Below, in pieces: positions 17,658 through 26,628 of a stretch of 49,198 bases of DNA (positions are counted from its first letter, which is position 1; each line of letters opens with the position of its first letter). Position numbers and translations under genes: made by a program. The notes under the pieces are model-generated. The model was not told the DNA's origin and did not search any database. It was given only the letters and a program-made list of their open reading frames with translations. Origin of the DNA: an uncultured Neomegalonema sp. (GTDB lineage Bacteria > Pseudomonadota > Alphaproteobacteria > Rhodobacterales > Rhodobacteraceae). Location: NCBI GenBank assembly GCA_938034615.1, contig CALHLW010000193.1:1-49198 (forward strand). Direction: 5' to 3'.

Positions 17658-20308
17658 CAGAAGCTGAGCGAAATATCGCGATGCGACGACGAACAGGAGG
17701 CGACAAACAGCGCCTGTTCTTCCGGCAGTTTGCCTTGTTGACGCAGGCCGATAGTATCGGCCAATGCGGTCGTATAGTTTTCAAGACCCGGTAGAACCGT
17801 TGTCTTGGCATCTTGCCTCCATGCGACCTCAGCGTCGAACGCCTCGATTGCTTCATCGACAAAAGCCATTACCTTTTCCATATCAGGGGTGCCACGGCGG
17901 TATTGACGGCGGGCCTTACTGAGTAATGAGCGAACATCATTGGTGTCGGGAGCAGCACTGACTGCTCTTTCGGCCTCCTTGATTCGTTCTTCCGCTGCTT
18001 CCTTTTCAAGACCCGGCAGGTCGGTCTTCAAAGCCGACAGTATATCCTCTTGTTCGGCCAACGTATCCGCGCTCTCGATTACTGCGATGGCATCGACGAC
18101 GGGCGCATAGGCGTTGTCTGTTTGACGGCGATAGAGTCTGCGGGCGTCGGTTTCGGCTTTGGTCAGCACCTTGAATTTATCATGAGCGTCGTCCCATTCA
18201 GCTGGAATCTGGGCCTCCAGTGCGGCCTTTTCGGTCCCGAGTTCGTCCATCTCGGTTTGTATTTCCGCCTTGATGGTCGCGTCGTCTTCGCGGCGCAGAT
18301 CGGTCGACATTTCGGACAATTGCCCGTCGATCTGATCGATGCGACGCACCAGCGAGCGCACTTCGCGATGCAGCGGACGGTAAGCGTCGGAACCAGCCGC
18401 AACCTCCGCGTCAGCGGTCTGTATGGCTGCCATCGACTCGAAAGTGCCGTCGGCGTTCTCAAATGCCTCTTCCAGATCGTCGCGCACGCTTTTCGGCAGA
18501 GCAGTAAGGTCGATGCCCTTTGCTTCGGCGATCACGCTTTTGAGTGAAGGGCCTTCGGATGCGAATTTCTCGCCCACGTATTCTTCCATGCAATATTGCA
18601 GCTTTGGATTGAGTGGCGGCGGCGCGTTCTCGGAGGTCAGCGACAGGCGGTTGGGCAGATAATTCACCAATTGCGGATTGAATCCCACGATAGTCAGGGC
18701 CAGCAACTGCAATCCGATGAAGGCTACGACACCCTTATAAATCTGCGTCGTCTTCACCGAGGGCGGCGCAACCCCGCGCAGGTAGAACAGCGCAAATCCG
18801 AACGGCGGTGTCAGGAACGATGTCTGGATGTTCAGCCCGATCATCACGCCCAGCCACACGGCGGTGACGTTGGCGGAAGGGTCGGCCAGCAGTATCGGTG
18901 CAACGATGGGCACCACGACCACGGCGATTTCGATGAAGTCGAGGAAGAAGCCGAGCACGAAGATCACCGCCATGACGATGATGAATTGCGACCAGAATCC
19001 CCCCGGCAGGGTGTTGAGGAAATGCTTGACCAACTCTTCACCGCCAAAGGCGCGGAAGGCAGAGGTCAGCATCGCCGCACCAAGCAGGATGATAAAGACC
19101 AGAGAGGTGGTTTTCGCCGTATCGATCATCACGCTGCGCAGCGTGTCTTCGATGCGGAAGACACGCCAGCCGCTCCAAACCAGGGCGAAGATCAGAAAGC
19201 CAACGGCGGTCAGGGCGGCCTTGATGCCGAAGGCATCATCGACATTGGTGACGTTCTTGATGTTCGTGTCGTAGTTTTCGACGATATAGACAATCGCGAT
19301 CATGGAGATCAGCGCGATCAGGGCGGGCGCGAAGGCAAGAGTTGATCCTTGCTTCAGGCGATACCCGGCCATGAGCAACGCACCCGCCGCCCCAATGGCG
19401 CCCGCCTGATTCACGGTCGCGATGCCTGCGATGATCGACCCGAGCACAAGAAAGATCAGGGCAAGCGGCGGCACGAGCGTGACGAAGACCTTGACCCAAA
19501 ATTTCCCGTCGAATTTGCCTTCATAGTGAACGGCCGGCGCATATTTCGGGCGCAGAAACGCGAAGCCGAGGATGAACAGCATGTAGAGAGCGACGAGCAA
19601 CAGCCCCGGCACGAAAGCACCAAGGAACATATCGCCTGCGCTGGTCGAGACGACCCCGAATTCGGACGGCATGGACAGCTCGCCGGTCGATTCCTTGAAC
19701 AGAGCCTTGCGCGCCGTGCCCGCCTGATCGACGGCGCTGGCTAATTGATCGGCAAGAATGATGAGAACGATGGAGGGAGGGATAATCTGGCCCAACGTCC
19801 CCGAGGCACAGATCGTGCCGCTGGCCAATGCGGGGGAGTAGTTGCGATTGAGCATGGCGGGCAGCGAAATTAGACCCATCGCCACTACGGTCGCCCCGAC
19901 GATTCCTGTCGTTGCGGCCAACAATGCTCCTACGAACACCACCGAAATCCCCAGACCGCCAGGGATGGGGCCAAAGAGCTGGGCCATCGTGATGAGCAGG
20001 TCTTCGGCGATCTTCGACCGCTGAAGCATGATACCCATGAAGATGAACAGCGGAATGGCAATCAGGGTGTCGCGTTCGACCTCCCAGTAGACCCCTCGAA
20101 AGTTTGTGACCCCGGCGCTTAGCCACTGGGCCGGGCCGCCTCCGCTGGCGAAATAGGCACCTGTATCCCCCGCACCGATATACCCGCATATGGCCGCGAC
20201 GGCGATGGTCAGGATGGCCGAGCCGGGCAGGGCGAAGGCCACCGGATACCCCGATGCGAGGGCGAAGGCCATCAGGAAGACCAGAAGGGCGAGGAAGTAG
20301 AGTTCCAT
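17657..20308 (-). CDS. TRAP transporter large permease (DctM) with long soluble C-terminal tail
   Basis: This sodium-coupled TRAP translocation subunit has 883 residues. Residues 1 to about 560 hold the membrane domain with DctM landmarks: an N-terminal hydrophobic pair, [18 protein letters not shown] and [19 protein letters not shown]. An enlarged central segment of extra helices is typical of the mannitol/chloroaromatic-type TRAP family. Residues about 561-883 (encoded at about 17660-18628) form a highly charged, mostly helical tail with coiled-coil stretches ([30 protein letters not shown]) and no membrane segment. It lies 33 bases after dctQ and overlaps trmFO. Confidence 0.9.
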   Translation of the reverse strand: MELYFLALLVFLMAFALASGYPVAFALPGSAILTIAVAAICGYIGAGDTGAYFASGGGPAQWLSAGVTNFRGVYWEVERDTLIAIPLFIFMGIMLQRSKIAEDLLITMAQLFGPIPGGLGISVVFVGALLAATTGIVGATVVAMGLISLPAMLNRNYSPALASGTICASGTLGQIIPPSIVLIILADQLASAVDQAGTARKALFKESTGELSMPSEFGVVSTSAGDMFLGAFVPGLLLVALYMLFILGFAFLRPKYAPAVHYEGKFDGKFWVKVFVTLVPPLALIFLVLGSIIAGIATVNQAGAIGAAGALLMAGYRLKQGSTLAFAPALIALISMIAIVYIVENYDTNIKNVTNVDDAFGIKAALTAVGFLIFALVWSGWRVFRIEDTLRSVMIDTAKTTSLVFIILLGAAMLTSAFRAFGGEELVKHFLNTLPGGFWSQFIIVMAVIFVLGFFLDFIEIAVVVVPIVAPILLADPSANVTAVWLGVMIGLNIQTSFLTPPFGFALFYLRGVAPPSVKTTQIYKGVVAFIGLQLLALTIVGFNPQLVNYLPNRLSLTSENAPPPLNPKLQYCMEEYVGEKFASEGPSLKSVIAEAKGIDLTALPKSVRDDLEEAFENADGTFESMAAIQTADAEVAAGSDAYRPLHREVRSLVRRIDQIDGQLSEMSTDLRREDDATIKAEIQTEMDELGTEKAALEAQIPAEWDDAHDKFKVLTKAETDARRLYRRQTDNAYAPVVDAIAVIESADTLAEQEDILSALKTDLPGLEKEAAEERIKEAERAVSAAPDTNDVRSLLSKARRQYRRGTPDMEKVMAFVDEAIEAFDAEVAWRQDAKTTVLPGLENYTTALADTIGLRQQGKLPEEQALFVASCSSSHRDISLSF

Positions 20309-20341
20309 CGAAGCCTCGTCGATAAAAGTCGGTAAAGGGGA

Positions 20342-21346
20342 TCAGTGAACGATGTCGGTGGAAATCTCGCGCCCGCCCGGTTCTCCGCGGCGGTCGGCGG
20401 AGGCTTCGAACAGCATGGCGACGAATTGCATCATCATCGACACCGCAAAGACCGCGAGGAACCCGGCCATGAAGTATTTGAGATAGAGGCCAAAGCCCGA
20501 TTGCGTGACCTCGTAGACGAGGATCGGGCTGTTGATGATGCTCGACTTGCCCCACATACCGAGAAGGATCACCGTCCAGCACAACGTCATGCCCAGGAGT
20601 ACCGATCCGACCGAGTTCACGAGCGCCTTCTTGCGATGCGAGAAACCGGCGTAGAACACATCGACCCGGACATGCCCGTCTTCCAGCAGGGTGTAGGCAC
20701 TGGCGAACAGGAACAGCGCAGCATACCAGAACCGCACCAGATCGCCCATATAGGCCTGTTCATACGAGAAGATGAAACGGGTGAAGACGATCCCGAGTTC
20801 GGCGACGACCACCAGAAGAGCCAGCCAGAAAAACCCGAGTGTACGCGTAACGGTCGCGAGCAAGATGCCAAGCACCACAATCGGCATGTGTACATAGAAG
20901 CCGCGAAACTGCGAGCGCCCCAGATCGGCGGCCAGGTCTTCACCGACCAGATCGGGCAGCATCCCCTCGACCCGCAGCGCCGAAATCGCCATATCCGCAA
21001 GGCCGACAAGCAAAACGACCCAGAAAGCGGCACGGATGAAGAAGGTGTTCCATCGAATGACCGTCGCGGCGTCCGAGCGCAGAGGCACATCGCGGCTGCG
21101 CGAAATATGCCGAAAGACGAGGAAAAAAGCGGCTCCGTAGATCGCCGCCTGCACGATCGCCTGCCACCCTATCGGGTCGTTCGACATGCCCAGCAGCGGG
21201 GCAACACCGGTCCAGCCGACCCAGAAAGTCAGGACGTTGTTGATGAGAAACGCGAACATGACCGCAAGTGAGGACCATCCGATGAATCGAACGATGGGTG
21301 CAGGTTCCGCCCGGTATGGAGCGGCCTCAGAGGTCAGATCGGTCAT
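20342..21346 (-). CDS. TRAP transporter small permease (DctQ), long form
   Basis: This 334-residue integral membrane protein is larger than classical DctQ (about 170 residues) and fits the long form seen with mannitol/chloroaromatic TRAP systems. There are about eight hydrophobic segments; the C-terminal half (LEDGHVRVDVFYAGFSHRKKALVNSVGSV) carries the DctQ signature in which RVDV follows the second helix. It pairs with DctM to form the membrane complex fed by the DctP protein encoded about 2.2 kb upstream. It is separated from DctP by the VWA-autotransporter gene. Confidence 0.88.
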   Translation of the reverse strand: MTDLTSEAAPYRAEPAPIVRFIGWSSLAVMFAFLINNVLTFWVGWTGVAPLLGMSNDPIGWQAIVQAAIYGAAFFLVFRHISRSRDVPLRSDAATVIRWNTFFIRAAFWVVLLVGLADMAISALRVEGMLPDLVGEDLAADLGRSQFRGFYVHMPIVVLGILLATVTRTLGFFWLALLVVVAELGIVFTRFIFSYEQAYMGDLVRFWYAALFLFASAYTLLEDGHVRVDVFYAGFSHRKKALVNSVGSVLLGMTLCWTVILLGMWGKSSIINSPILVYEVTQSGFGLYLKYFMAGFLAVFAVSMMMQFVAMLFEASADRRGEPGGREISTDIVH

Positions 21347-21417
21347 ATCGTCTCCCGTTTCTGTATAGCACCGTAGCCTGCATCCGAAGGGATGCCTCGT
21401 GAAGGTTAGTGACGTGC

Positions 21418-21452
21418 AAAAGACAGAGGCCTCGGCGTGAACCGAAGCCTCT
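21418..21452 (-). terminator. Intrinsic terminator after the VWA-autotransporter gene
   Basis: On the minus strand AGAGGCTTCGG and CCGAGGCCTCT form an 11-bp stem with one mismatch around a TTCACG loop, followed by GTCTTTT. It lies about 67 bases past the VWA gene stop and about 70 bases before the dctQ start. Confidence 0.65.
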
Positions 21453-21518
21453 TAACGTATAGATCATTTATGATGCTGTTCAATGGTCGCGTAATAGCTT
21501 CCGAAAGAGCGCGCCGTC

Positions 21519-23354
21519 TCAGAACGCAAGCCGGACCCGCGCCAGTATCCCGTGCTCTCGAACGTCGTCACCATACTGACCGTCATATTCCACGGCGAAG
21601 GTCAGGTTCTGGTTCACGGCGGCACCGAGGCCAATCCCCAACACGAACGCGCTCTCATCGCTGGCATCGATACGTTGTGAGTCGGTTGCGCCGCCCGTCG
21701 TGCTCAGCCCGACGTTCTCGCCATCATCGAGGAAATCGTGACGATAGCCGATCTTGGCCTTCGCGAAGGCGGTCGCGCCGTTCACTTCCATCCCGACCTG
21801 TCCGCGCAAACCGATTTCGCCGTCGAGGCGTTCTGAATCGTAATCGCTCACATTCAGGCCGTTGTCATCCTCGTCGAAGCTGTCGACATCGAGCATGGCG
21901 AAATTCGCGCTAATGTACGGGCCGACCGAAAACTTGCGCCCGCGCACTGGATTGAGAAGTCGCGCCGGGAAATCGTAACCGATCCGAACACCTGCGCTCA
22001 GCAGCGACCCATCCGTATCCCCTGAGAAGGAATTCATGTTCTCGACCCGGTTGGCATCGATATCGAGCATGGAATATCCGATATGGGCGTCGCTGTAGAA
22101 ACCACCGCCACTTTCGATCCCGCCATAGAGCGTCGCGCCGTATCCCTTCACGCTGACGTTTCCGACACCGCCATCGGCGGTTCCTGAAAGATCGGTCGCG
22201 TTTACCGCCAATCCGACGAGGGCTGAATTGCCCCAGACGTTAAAGCTCTTGTCGATGCCGGCGGAGATCGAAGAACCGTCGTAGTCGAAGCCAACATTGT
22301 CGCCCTGTTCGTCGAAATCACCGTCGGTGGCACGGAAATCGACATACATGCGAACGCCATCGAGACCATAGGCATCCATCACGACTTCACCGCGCTGCGG
22401 CTGGTATCCAGCACCACGATGCGCGCCACCGCCATCGAGGCCATCCATCCGAAGGCGCGTCATGTTGGCTTGAGAGCGAGCATAGCTCATCCCGATATCA
22501 CGGATGACCGACAACAACGGATGCGACAGGTTCGTTCTCACGACACCGCCGCCGCTTGCTGCTTGCGCCAGACATAGATTGAAGACGTTCGCAAATCCGG
22601 TGGCGGCGTCGCCGCCCGCGCGCAACTGGTTGAGGTCCGCAACACATCCGTTCGGAGAGGCGAGTGCTGGGTTGATGTAATCTGCCAGAGTCGTTCCAGC
22701 ACCACTTGTCAGCGTTCCCAACGGCACTTGCGTAACATTACCGGCCATATCCACGAGAAACGCATTTGCTCCATCCGTTCCAATACCGGCTTCACCCATG
22801 TTGCCTTCGATATTGGCATCGACGATCCCGACCAGCGTTGCGCCGCCGTTGATGCCGGCCAACTGGGTCTGAAGGGTCTGAGCATTGAGTGCAGCGTTGC
22901 CATCGTCACGGTCTTCATCCGTCACGACGACCAAAACGACACTCGAATTGGGGTTGAAGGTGTACCCGTTTGCAGCCACGTCGATGGCGCTGTACCCGTC
23001 TTCGAAGCCACCACTGGTATCAAGGTTCGCTGCCACTGAGCTGGAGAATTGCATGGCATTTCCGAACTGCCCGCCGCCCACATCGTAGATTACGCCAAGA
23101 TCGTTGGGCCCCCCTTCACCGAAACCGACCAGTCCGTAACGTGCCTGAATCCCGCTATTATTGAGATTCTGATCGAGAGTCGGAACGAAGTTCTGCAGGA
23201 AAGTCTGTTCCCCGGACATAGACCCTGACTCATCGACGATGAAGACGATATCCGACATCGATTGCGCGAATGCTCCCGTCGCCCCTAATGCAACCACAGC
23301 GGCAGTAGTCGTTTTCCAGAAAGTTCGCTTAAAGAACTGTTTTGACACATACAT
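21519..23354 (-). CDS. Secreted von Willebrand A domain protein with autotransporter beta-barrel
   Basis: The 611-residue product starts with a Sec signal (FKRTFWKTTTAAVVALGATGAFA, residues about 8-30). A VWA domain follows at about 34-200: MIDAS motif DESGSMS, strand VVLVVVTDEDRDDG. A linker with two cysteine-containing segments (ASPNGCVADLNQL, VFNLCLAQA) leads to an autotransporter barrel of about 280 residues, with amphipathic strands of the GIDKSFNVWGNSALVGLAV type and a C-terminal ILARVRLAF ending in phenylalanine. The prediction is an outer-membrane anchor displaying a metal-dependent adhesion domain. The ATG at 23354 has GAGGGA 8 bases upstream; a GTG three bases earlier is possible. 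The gene is flanked by terminators. Confidence 0.85.
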   Translation of the reverse strand: MYVSKQFFKRTFWKTTTAAVVALGATGAFAQSMSDIVFIVDESGSMSGEQTFLQNFVPTLDQNLNNSGIQARYGLVGFGEGGPNDLGVIYDVGGGQFGNAMQFSSSVAANLDTSGGFEDGYSAIDVAANGYTFNPNSSVVLVVVTDEDRDDGNAALNAQTLQTQLAGINGGATLVGIVDANIEGNMGEAGIGTDGANAFLVDMAGNVTQVPLGTLTSGAGTTLADYINPALASPNGCVADLNQLRAGGDAATGFANVFNLCLAQAASGGGVVRTNLSHPLLSVIRDIGMSYARSQANMTRLRMDGLDGGGAHRGAGYQPQRGEVVMDAYGLDGVRMYVDFRATDGDFDEQGDNVGFDYDGSSISAGIDKSFNVWGNSALVGLAVNATDLSGTADGGVGNVSVKGYGATLYGGIESGGGFYSDAHIGYSMLDIDANRVENMNSFSGDTDGSLLSAGVRIGYDFPARLLNPVRGRKFSVGPYISANFAMLDVDSFDEDDNGLNVSDYDSERLDGEIGLRGQVGMEVNGATAFAKAKIGYRHDFLDDGENVGLSTTGGATDSQRIDASDESAFVLGIGLGAAVNQNLTFAVEYDGQYGDDVREHGILARVRLAF

Positions 23355-23447
23355 CACAGATTTCCCTCGATACAGCCAAATTACGTTATGTATCGGTACA
23401 TAATATTCGAGGCTGAGGGAGTGTAAACACGTGGGAGGCGATTAGAA

Positions 23448-23484
23448 TGAAAAAACGCCACACTCTCAATGAGAGTGTGGCGTT
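23448..23484 (-). terminator. Intrinsic terminator after dctP
   Basis: A perfect 14-bp stem (AACGCCACACTCTC / GAGAGTGTGGCGTT) with a 3-base loop is followed on the minus strand by TTTTTTC. This is the strongest intrinsic terminator in the window. It ends the dctP transcript before the VWA gene. Confidence 0.9.
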
Positions 23485-23520
23485 AAGGTCGCTATCCCGT
23501 AGTGAGATTCGAAGCGTAGT

Positions 23521-24612
23521 TTACTCGTCGCCGATCCCGACGACGCGGTTGCGCTTCACGCTGTAGGCGACGTCGGCGATGGCCATGTAGCCGCCGATAT
23601 CCGCACGTGCGGCCAGAGTGCTGTCGAAGATGCGCTTGGACAGCTCGCTGTGGTCCCGCGCTTCCTCGATCACTTCTTCGGCGGCTTCACCGAAGGCGTC
23701 ATAGACGTCGTCGTTGAATTCACGCAGTTCGACACCGTTTTCCTCGATGAGTTTCGTGAGGTACTCACCGTTAGCAGCGTTGGTTTCAGCCATCTGGCGG
23801 GCGTTTTCTTCGTTCGCCGCCGCCGTGATGATTGCCTGATGGGTCTTGGACAAGCCGCCCCACCACTCGCCGTTCATGCCGAGGGCAAGCTGCGAGCCGG
23901 GCTCGTGCATTCCGGGCCAGTAGTAGTATTTGGCCGCTTCGTAGAACTTCATGAAGTAGTCATTGTAGGGGCCGACCCACTCGGTCGCGTCCACGGCACC
24001 GGATACGAGGTTTTCGTAGATCTGGCCGCCGGGCAGGGAGACCGGGGATGCGCCCAGCTTCGACATCACGTCGCCGCCGAGGCCCGGAATACGCATTTTC
24101 AGACCTTTGAGGTCATCCGCGCTGTTGATCTCTTTGTTGAACCAACCGCCCATCTGCACGCCGGTGTTGCCGCAGGCGAGGTTCTTCAGGCCGAATTCGC
24201 CCGCGATCTCGTCCCAGAGTTCCTGACCGCCCGCGTATTTGATCCAGGCGTCGATTTCAGTATAGGTCAGGCCGAAGGGAATGGCCGTGAACGGTGCCCA
24301 GCCGGGGTGCTTACCCTTCCAGTAGTAATCGGCGGCGATGTAAGCCTGCGAGTTGCCGGAGGCGACTTCGTCGAAGCTGTCGAACGCGCCGACTTTCTCG
24401 CCCGCTGCATAATAGGTAACGTCGATCTCACCGTCGGTCAGTTCACCGACGCGGGCGGCGAAACGCTGCGCGCTGATGCCGAGGCCGGGAAAGTCCCGTG
24501 GCCAGGTTGAAACGATGGCCATTTCGACCTTGTTCTGCGAAAGCGCTGGTGTAGCAAGCGGAGCGGCGGCTCCTGCGATGGCTGCACCCTTGAGAAACGC
24601 GCGTCTTTTCAT
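23521..24612 (-). CDS. TRAP transporter substrate-binding protein (DctP family)
   Basis: The protein (363 residues) is the periplasmic receptor of the TRAP system. The leader MKRRAFLKGAAIAGAAAPLATPALS is a Tat signal, as is common for the mannitol/chloroaromatic-type branch. Family landmarks are ISTWPRDFPGLG near the mature N-terminus, the MRIPGLGGDVMSKLGASPVSLPGG segment with the substrate-anchoring arginine, and AVDATEWVGPYNDY. The ligand is unknown; organic or keto acids and sugar acids are usual. It is followed by a strong terminator, so dctQM must have their own promoter. Confidence 0.92.
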   Translation of the reverse strand: MKRRAFLKGAAIAGAAAPLATPALSQNKVEMAIVSTWPRDFPGLGISAQRFAARVGELTDGEIDVTYYAAGEKVGAFDSFDEVASGNSQAYIAADYYWKGKHPGWAPFTAIPFGLTYTEIDAWIKYAGGQELWDEIAGEFGLKNLACGNTGVQMGGWFNKEINSADDLKGLKMRIPGLGGDVMSKLGASPVSLPGGQIYENLVSGAVDATEWVGPYNDYFMKFYEAAKYYYWPGMHEPGSQLALGMNGEWWGGLSKTHQAIITAAANEENARQMAETNAANGEYLTKLIEENGVELREFNDDVYDAFGEAAEEVIEEARDHSELSKRIFDSTLAARADIGGYMAIADVAYSVKRNRVVGIGDE

Positions 24613-24968
24613 AGTATTCTTTCTCCCGTTGAGGCCACCGCGATCATCGGCAGCTCATAAGCCGCAGACGTATCTGCGACGTTCGGAGGAACACTAGGGC
24701 GGCGAATACGCGAGGGCAAGAGTACCCTTTTAAGATATGCAGTGCGCGACACCGGGAACGGCGTTCGCAACCGCGCTTTGACGTCTGGGATATTTCAGGA
24801 CAGAAAATTCTTGTCTTACCGTGGCTTGACCACGGTATCCACCGCTCCGCAAGCCTTGACGGTAAAGGTTGTCAACGGGCGGACGTCAAGGAATGTTGCG
24901 AAATGGATACCGCCGCGCCTTCGCGCGGTATGACAGTGCACTTCATATGCCCACGCGGAGAAAGTCCG
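24613..24968. other. 356-base intergenic region upstream of dctP
   Basis: The region between bpt and dctP holds no reading frame with coding character. The part nearest dctP (about 24613-24740) should carry its promoter, but no clear consensus is seen. The bpt-proximal half contains the two-hairpin repeat listed separately. Confidence 0.5.
24814..24934. repeat. BIME-like pair of inverted palindromic units
   Basis: Unit 1 (tgtctTACCGTGG-cttga-CCACGGTAtcca, 24813-24840) has a perfect 8-bp stem. Unit 2 (tggaTACCGcCGCG-cctt-CGCGCGGTAtgaca, 24904-24935) has a 9-bp stem with one bulge. Reverse-complemented, unit 1 reads TGGATACCG...CGGTA-AGACA, matching the ends of unit 2, so these are two inverted copies of one element about 65 bases apart. 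Such pairs are typical of REP/BIME elements and could end or stabilise bpt or dctP transcripts. Confidence 0.65.
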
Positions 24969-25703
24969 TCACCCCTCCAGCGTCAACCATCGCCCCGCGA
25001 TCAGCACTTCGGTTCCGGGGAACTCGACCTTGTATTGCATCTTGCGGCATCCATCGACCCAATAACCCATGTAGACGTACGGTAATCCGAGCGCCTGAAC
25101 GATGTCGATATGGTCGAGAATGATGAACCTGCCCGGAGAGTCCTTCTCCCGATCCGGATTGAAGAAGCTGTAGACCATCGACAACCCGTCAGCCATCACG
25201 TCAGTCAGGCACACCGCCTCAAGCGAATCCTCGCCATCCTCGTCCTTCCCCCAGTATTCAACGACTTGGGTACGCACTGTGCTGTCCTCCACCATGGAGG
25301 CGTAATCATAGGCATCCATCGCCGCCATCCCACCCTCCGAATGGCGCGCGGTGACGTAGCGGCGAAAAAGTTGATATTGCTCCTCGGTTGCCAACGCAGG
25401 CTTCACCTCGCGCCGCAGCGCGTCATTGCGCCGCATGATCCGCCGATCCCGACGCGATGTCTCGTATTTCGCCGCCACGATCCGGGTCGCCACACAGGCA
25501 TTGCACCCCGGACATTGCGGACGATAGGCGACGTTCTGGCTCCGCCGGAAGCCATTGGTGGACAACTCATCCCCCACATCCGCCGCATGACCCCCGCTCA
25601 GAGGCGTAAAAATCTTCCGCTCCACCCGATTGGGCAGATAGGGGCAGGGCTGCGGCTCGGTCAGATAGAAGCGCAGGCGCGACGACTTGAAATGCTCTGT
25701 CAT
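24969..25703 (-). CDS. bpt: Arginyl/leucyl-tRNA-protein transferase (N-end rule)
   Basis: This 244-residue member of the bacterial Bpt/ATE family transfers leucine (or arginine) from tRNA to proteins with exposed N-terminal Asp or Glu, marking them for ClpS-ClpAP. Hallmarks are PCPYLPNRVERKIFTPL near the N-terminus, the cysteine cluster CPGCNACV (residues about 73-80), FNPDREKDSPGRFIILDHI and YVYMGYWVDGCRKMQYK. It lies 40 bases after ppk2 on the same strand and is probably the last gene of a metA-ppk2-bpt unit. Confidence 0.92.
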   Translation of the reverse strand: MTEHFKSSRLRFYLTEPQPCPYLPNRVERKIFTPLSGGHAADVGDELSTNGFRRSQNVAYRPQCPGCNACVATRIVAAKYETSRRDRRIMRRNDALRREVKPALATEEQYQLFRRYVTARHSEGGMAAMDAYDYASMVEDSTVRTQVVEYWGKDEDGEDSLEAVCLTDVMADGLSMVYSFFNPDREKDSPGRFIILDHIDIVQALGLPYVYMGYWVDGCRKMQYKVEFPGTEVLIAGRWLTLEG

Positions 25704-25743
25704 GCGCCCGCCATTGCAGGGATCGTGCTAACGCTCATGGCGG

Positions 25744-26628
25744 TCATACTTCCGCCCCCACCAGACCAGGTGCGCCACAGATCAGAGGGTCTGGCGGACA
25801 CGCGACACTGTCATCTTTTCCATCATAGGGAAGACGGTTCAGGATCGCCCGGATCGCCGCAACCCGCGCCCGCCGCTTGTCATCGGACCGGATCAACGTC
25901 CAGGGTGCATGGTTCGTATGGGTTCGCTCGAACATCTCGTTGCGCGCCGCCGTGTACTCATCCCACTTGCCGAGCGAGGCCACGTCGATTGGTGACAGCT
26001 TCCAGTGTTTCAGCGGATCGGATTCGCGTTCCAGAAAACGACGCATCTGTTCGGCGCGCGATACGGTCAGCCATATCTTGAACAAGCGCGTCCCGTCCTC
26101 GATGATCGTCGTCTCGAATTCGGGCGCCTGATTGAAGAAGTTCAGCGTCTCCGACCGGGTGCAGAACCCCATCACGGCTTCGACCCCGGCGCGATTGTAC
26201 CAAGAGCGGTCGAAGATCGTCATCTCGCCCCGAGTCGGCAGATGCGCCACATAACGCTGAAAATACCACTGCCCCCGTTCACGGTCAGATGGCTTGCTCA
26301 ATGCTACTACGCGGGCGACACGCGGGTTGAGATTGCCGGTGAGGCGCGAGATCGTGCCTCCCTTTCCGGCGGCATCGCGCCCCTCGAAGATCACGACGAT
26401 CCGCTCGCCGCTTTCGACCATCCAGCGCTGCATCTTCGCCAGTTCGATCTGGAGCGCATCCAGATCGTCCTCGTAATCGGATTTCTTCCATCGGCTGTCA
26501 TAGGGATGGTCCGGGTCGAGCAGGTCTTTATCATCCGCCTTCTGGACACGCTTGCGCTGGTCCTTCGGGAAATCCTCCTCGAAAAAACGCGAGATCTTGC
26601 CATCGAATGGTTTTTCGAAGCCTTTCAT
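25744..26628 (-). CDS. ppk2: Polyphosphate kinase 2
   Basis: PPK2 enzymes phosphorylate nucleoside diphosphates or monophosphates using polyphosphate. The protein has 294 residues, the single-domain length. The Walker A loop is [12 protein letters not shown], Walker B is [12 protein letters not shown], and the lid region is [17 protein letters not shown]. The start overlaps the metA stop (ATGA), so translation is coupled. Whether it prefers ADP, GDP or nucleoside monophosphates cannot be decided by eye. Confidence 0.92.
   Translation of the reverse strand: MKGFEKPFDGKISRFFEEDFPKDQRKRVQKADDKDLLDPDHPYDSRWKKSDYEDDLDALQIELAKMQRWMVESGERIVVIFEGRDAAGKGGTISRLTGNLNPRVARVVALSKPSDRERGQWYFQRYVAHLPTRGEMTIFDRSWYNRAGVEAVMGFCTRSETLNFFNQAPEFETTIIEDGTRLFKIWLTVSRAEQMRRFLERESDPLKHWKLSPIDVASLGKWDEYTAARNEMFERTHTNHAPWTLIRSDDKRRARVAAIRAILNRLPYDGKDDSVACPPDPLICGAPGLVGAEV

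Noticed and set aside
18596-19345. Plus-strand frame of 249 codons inside dctM
   Set aside because: It has biased His/Asp/Gln composition and no ribosome site, and is antisense to membrane-helix sequence of dctM.
23650-24510. Plus-strand frame of 286 codons
   Set aside because: Antisense shadow of dctP with no domain.
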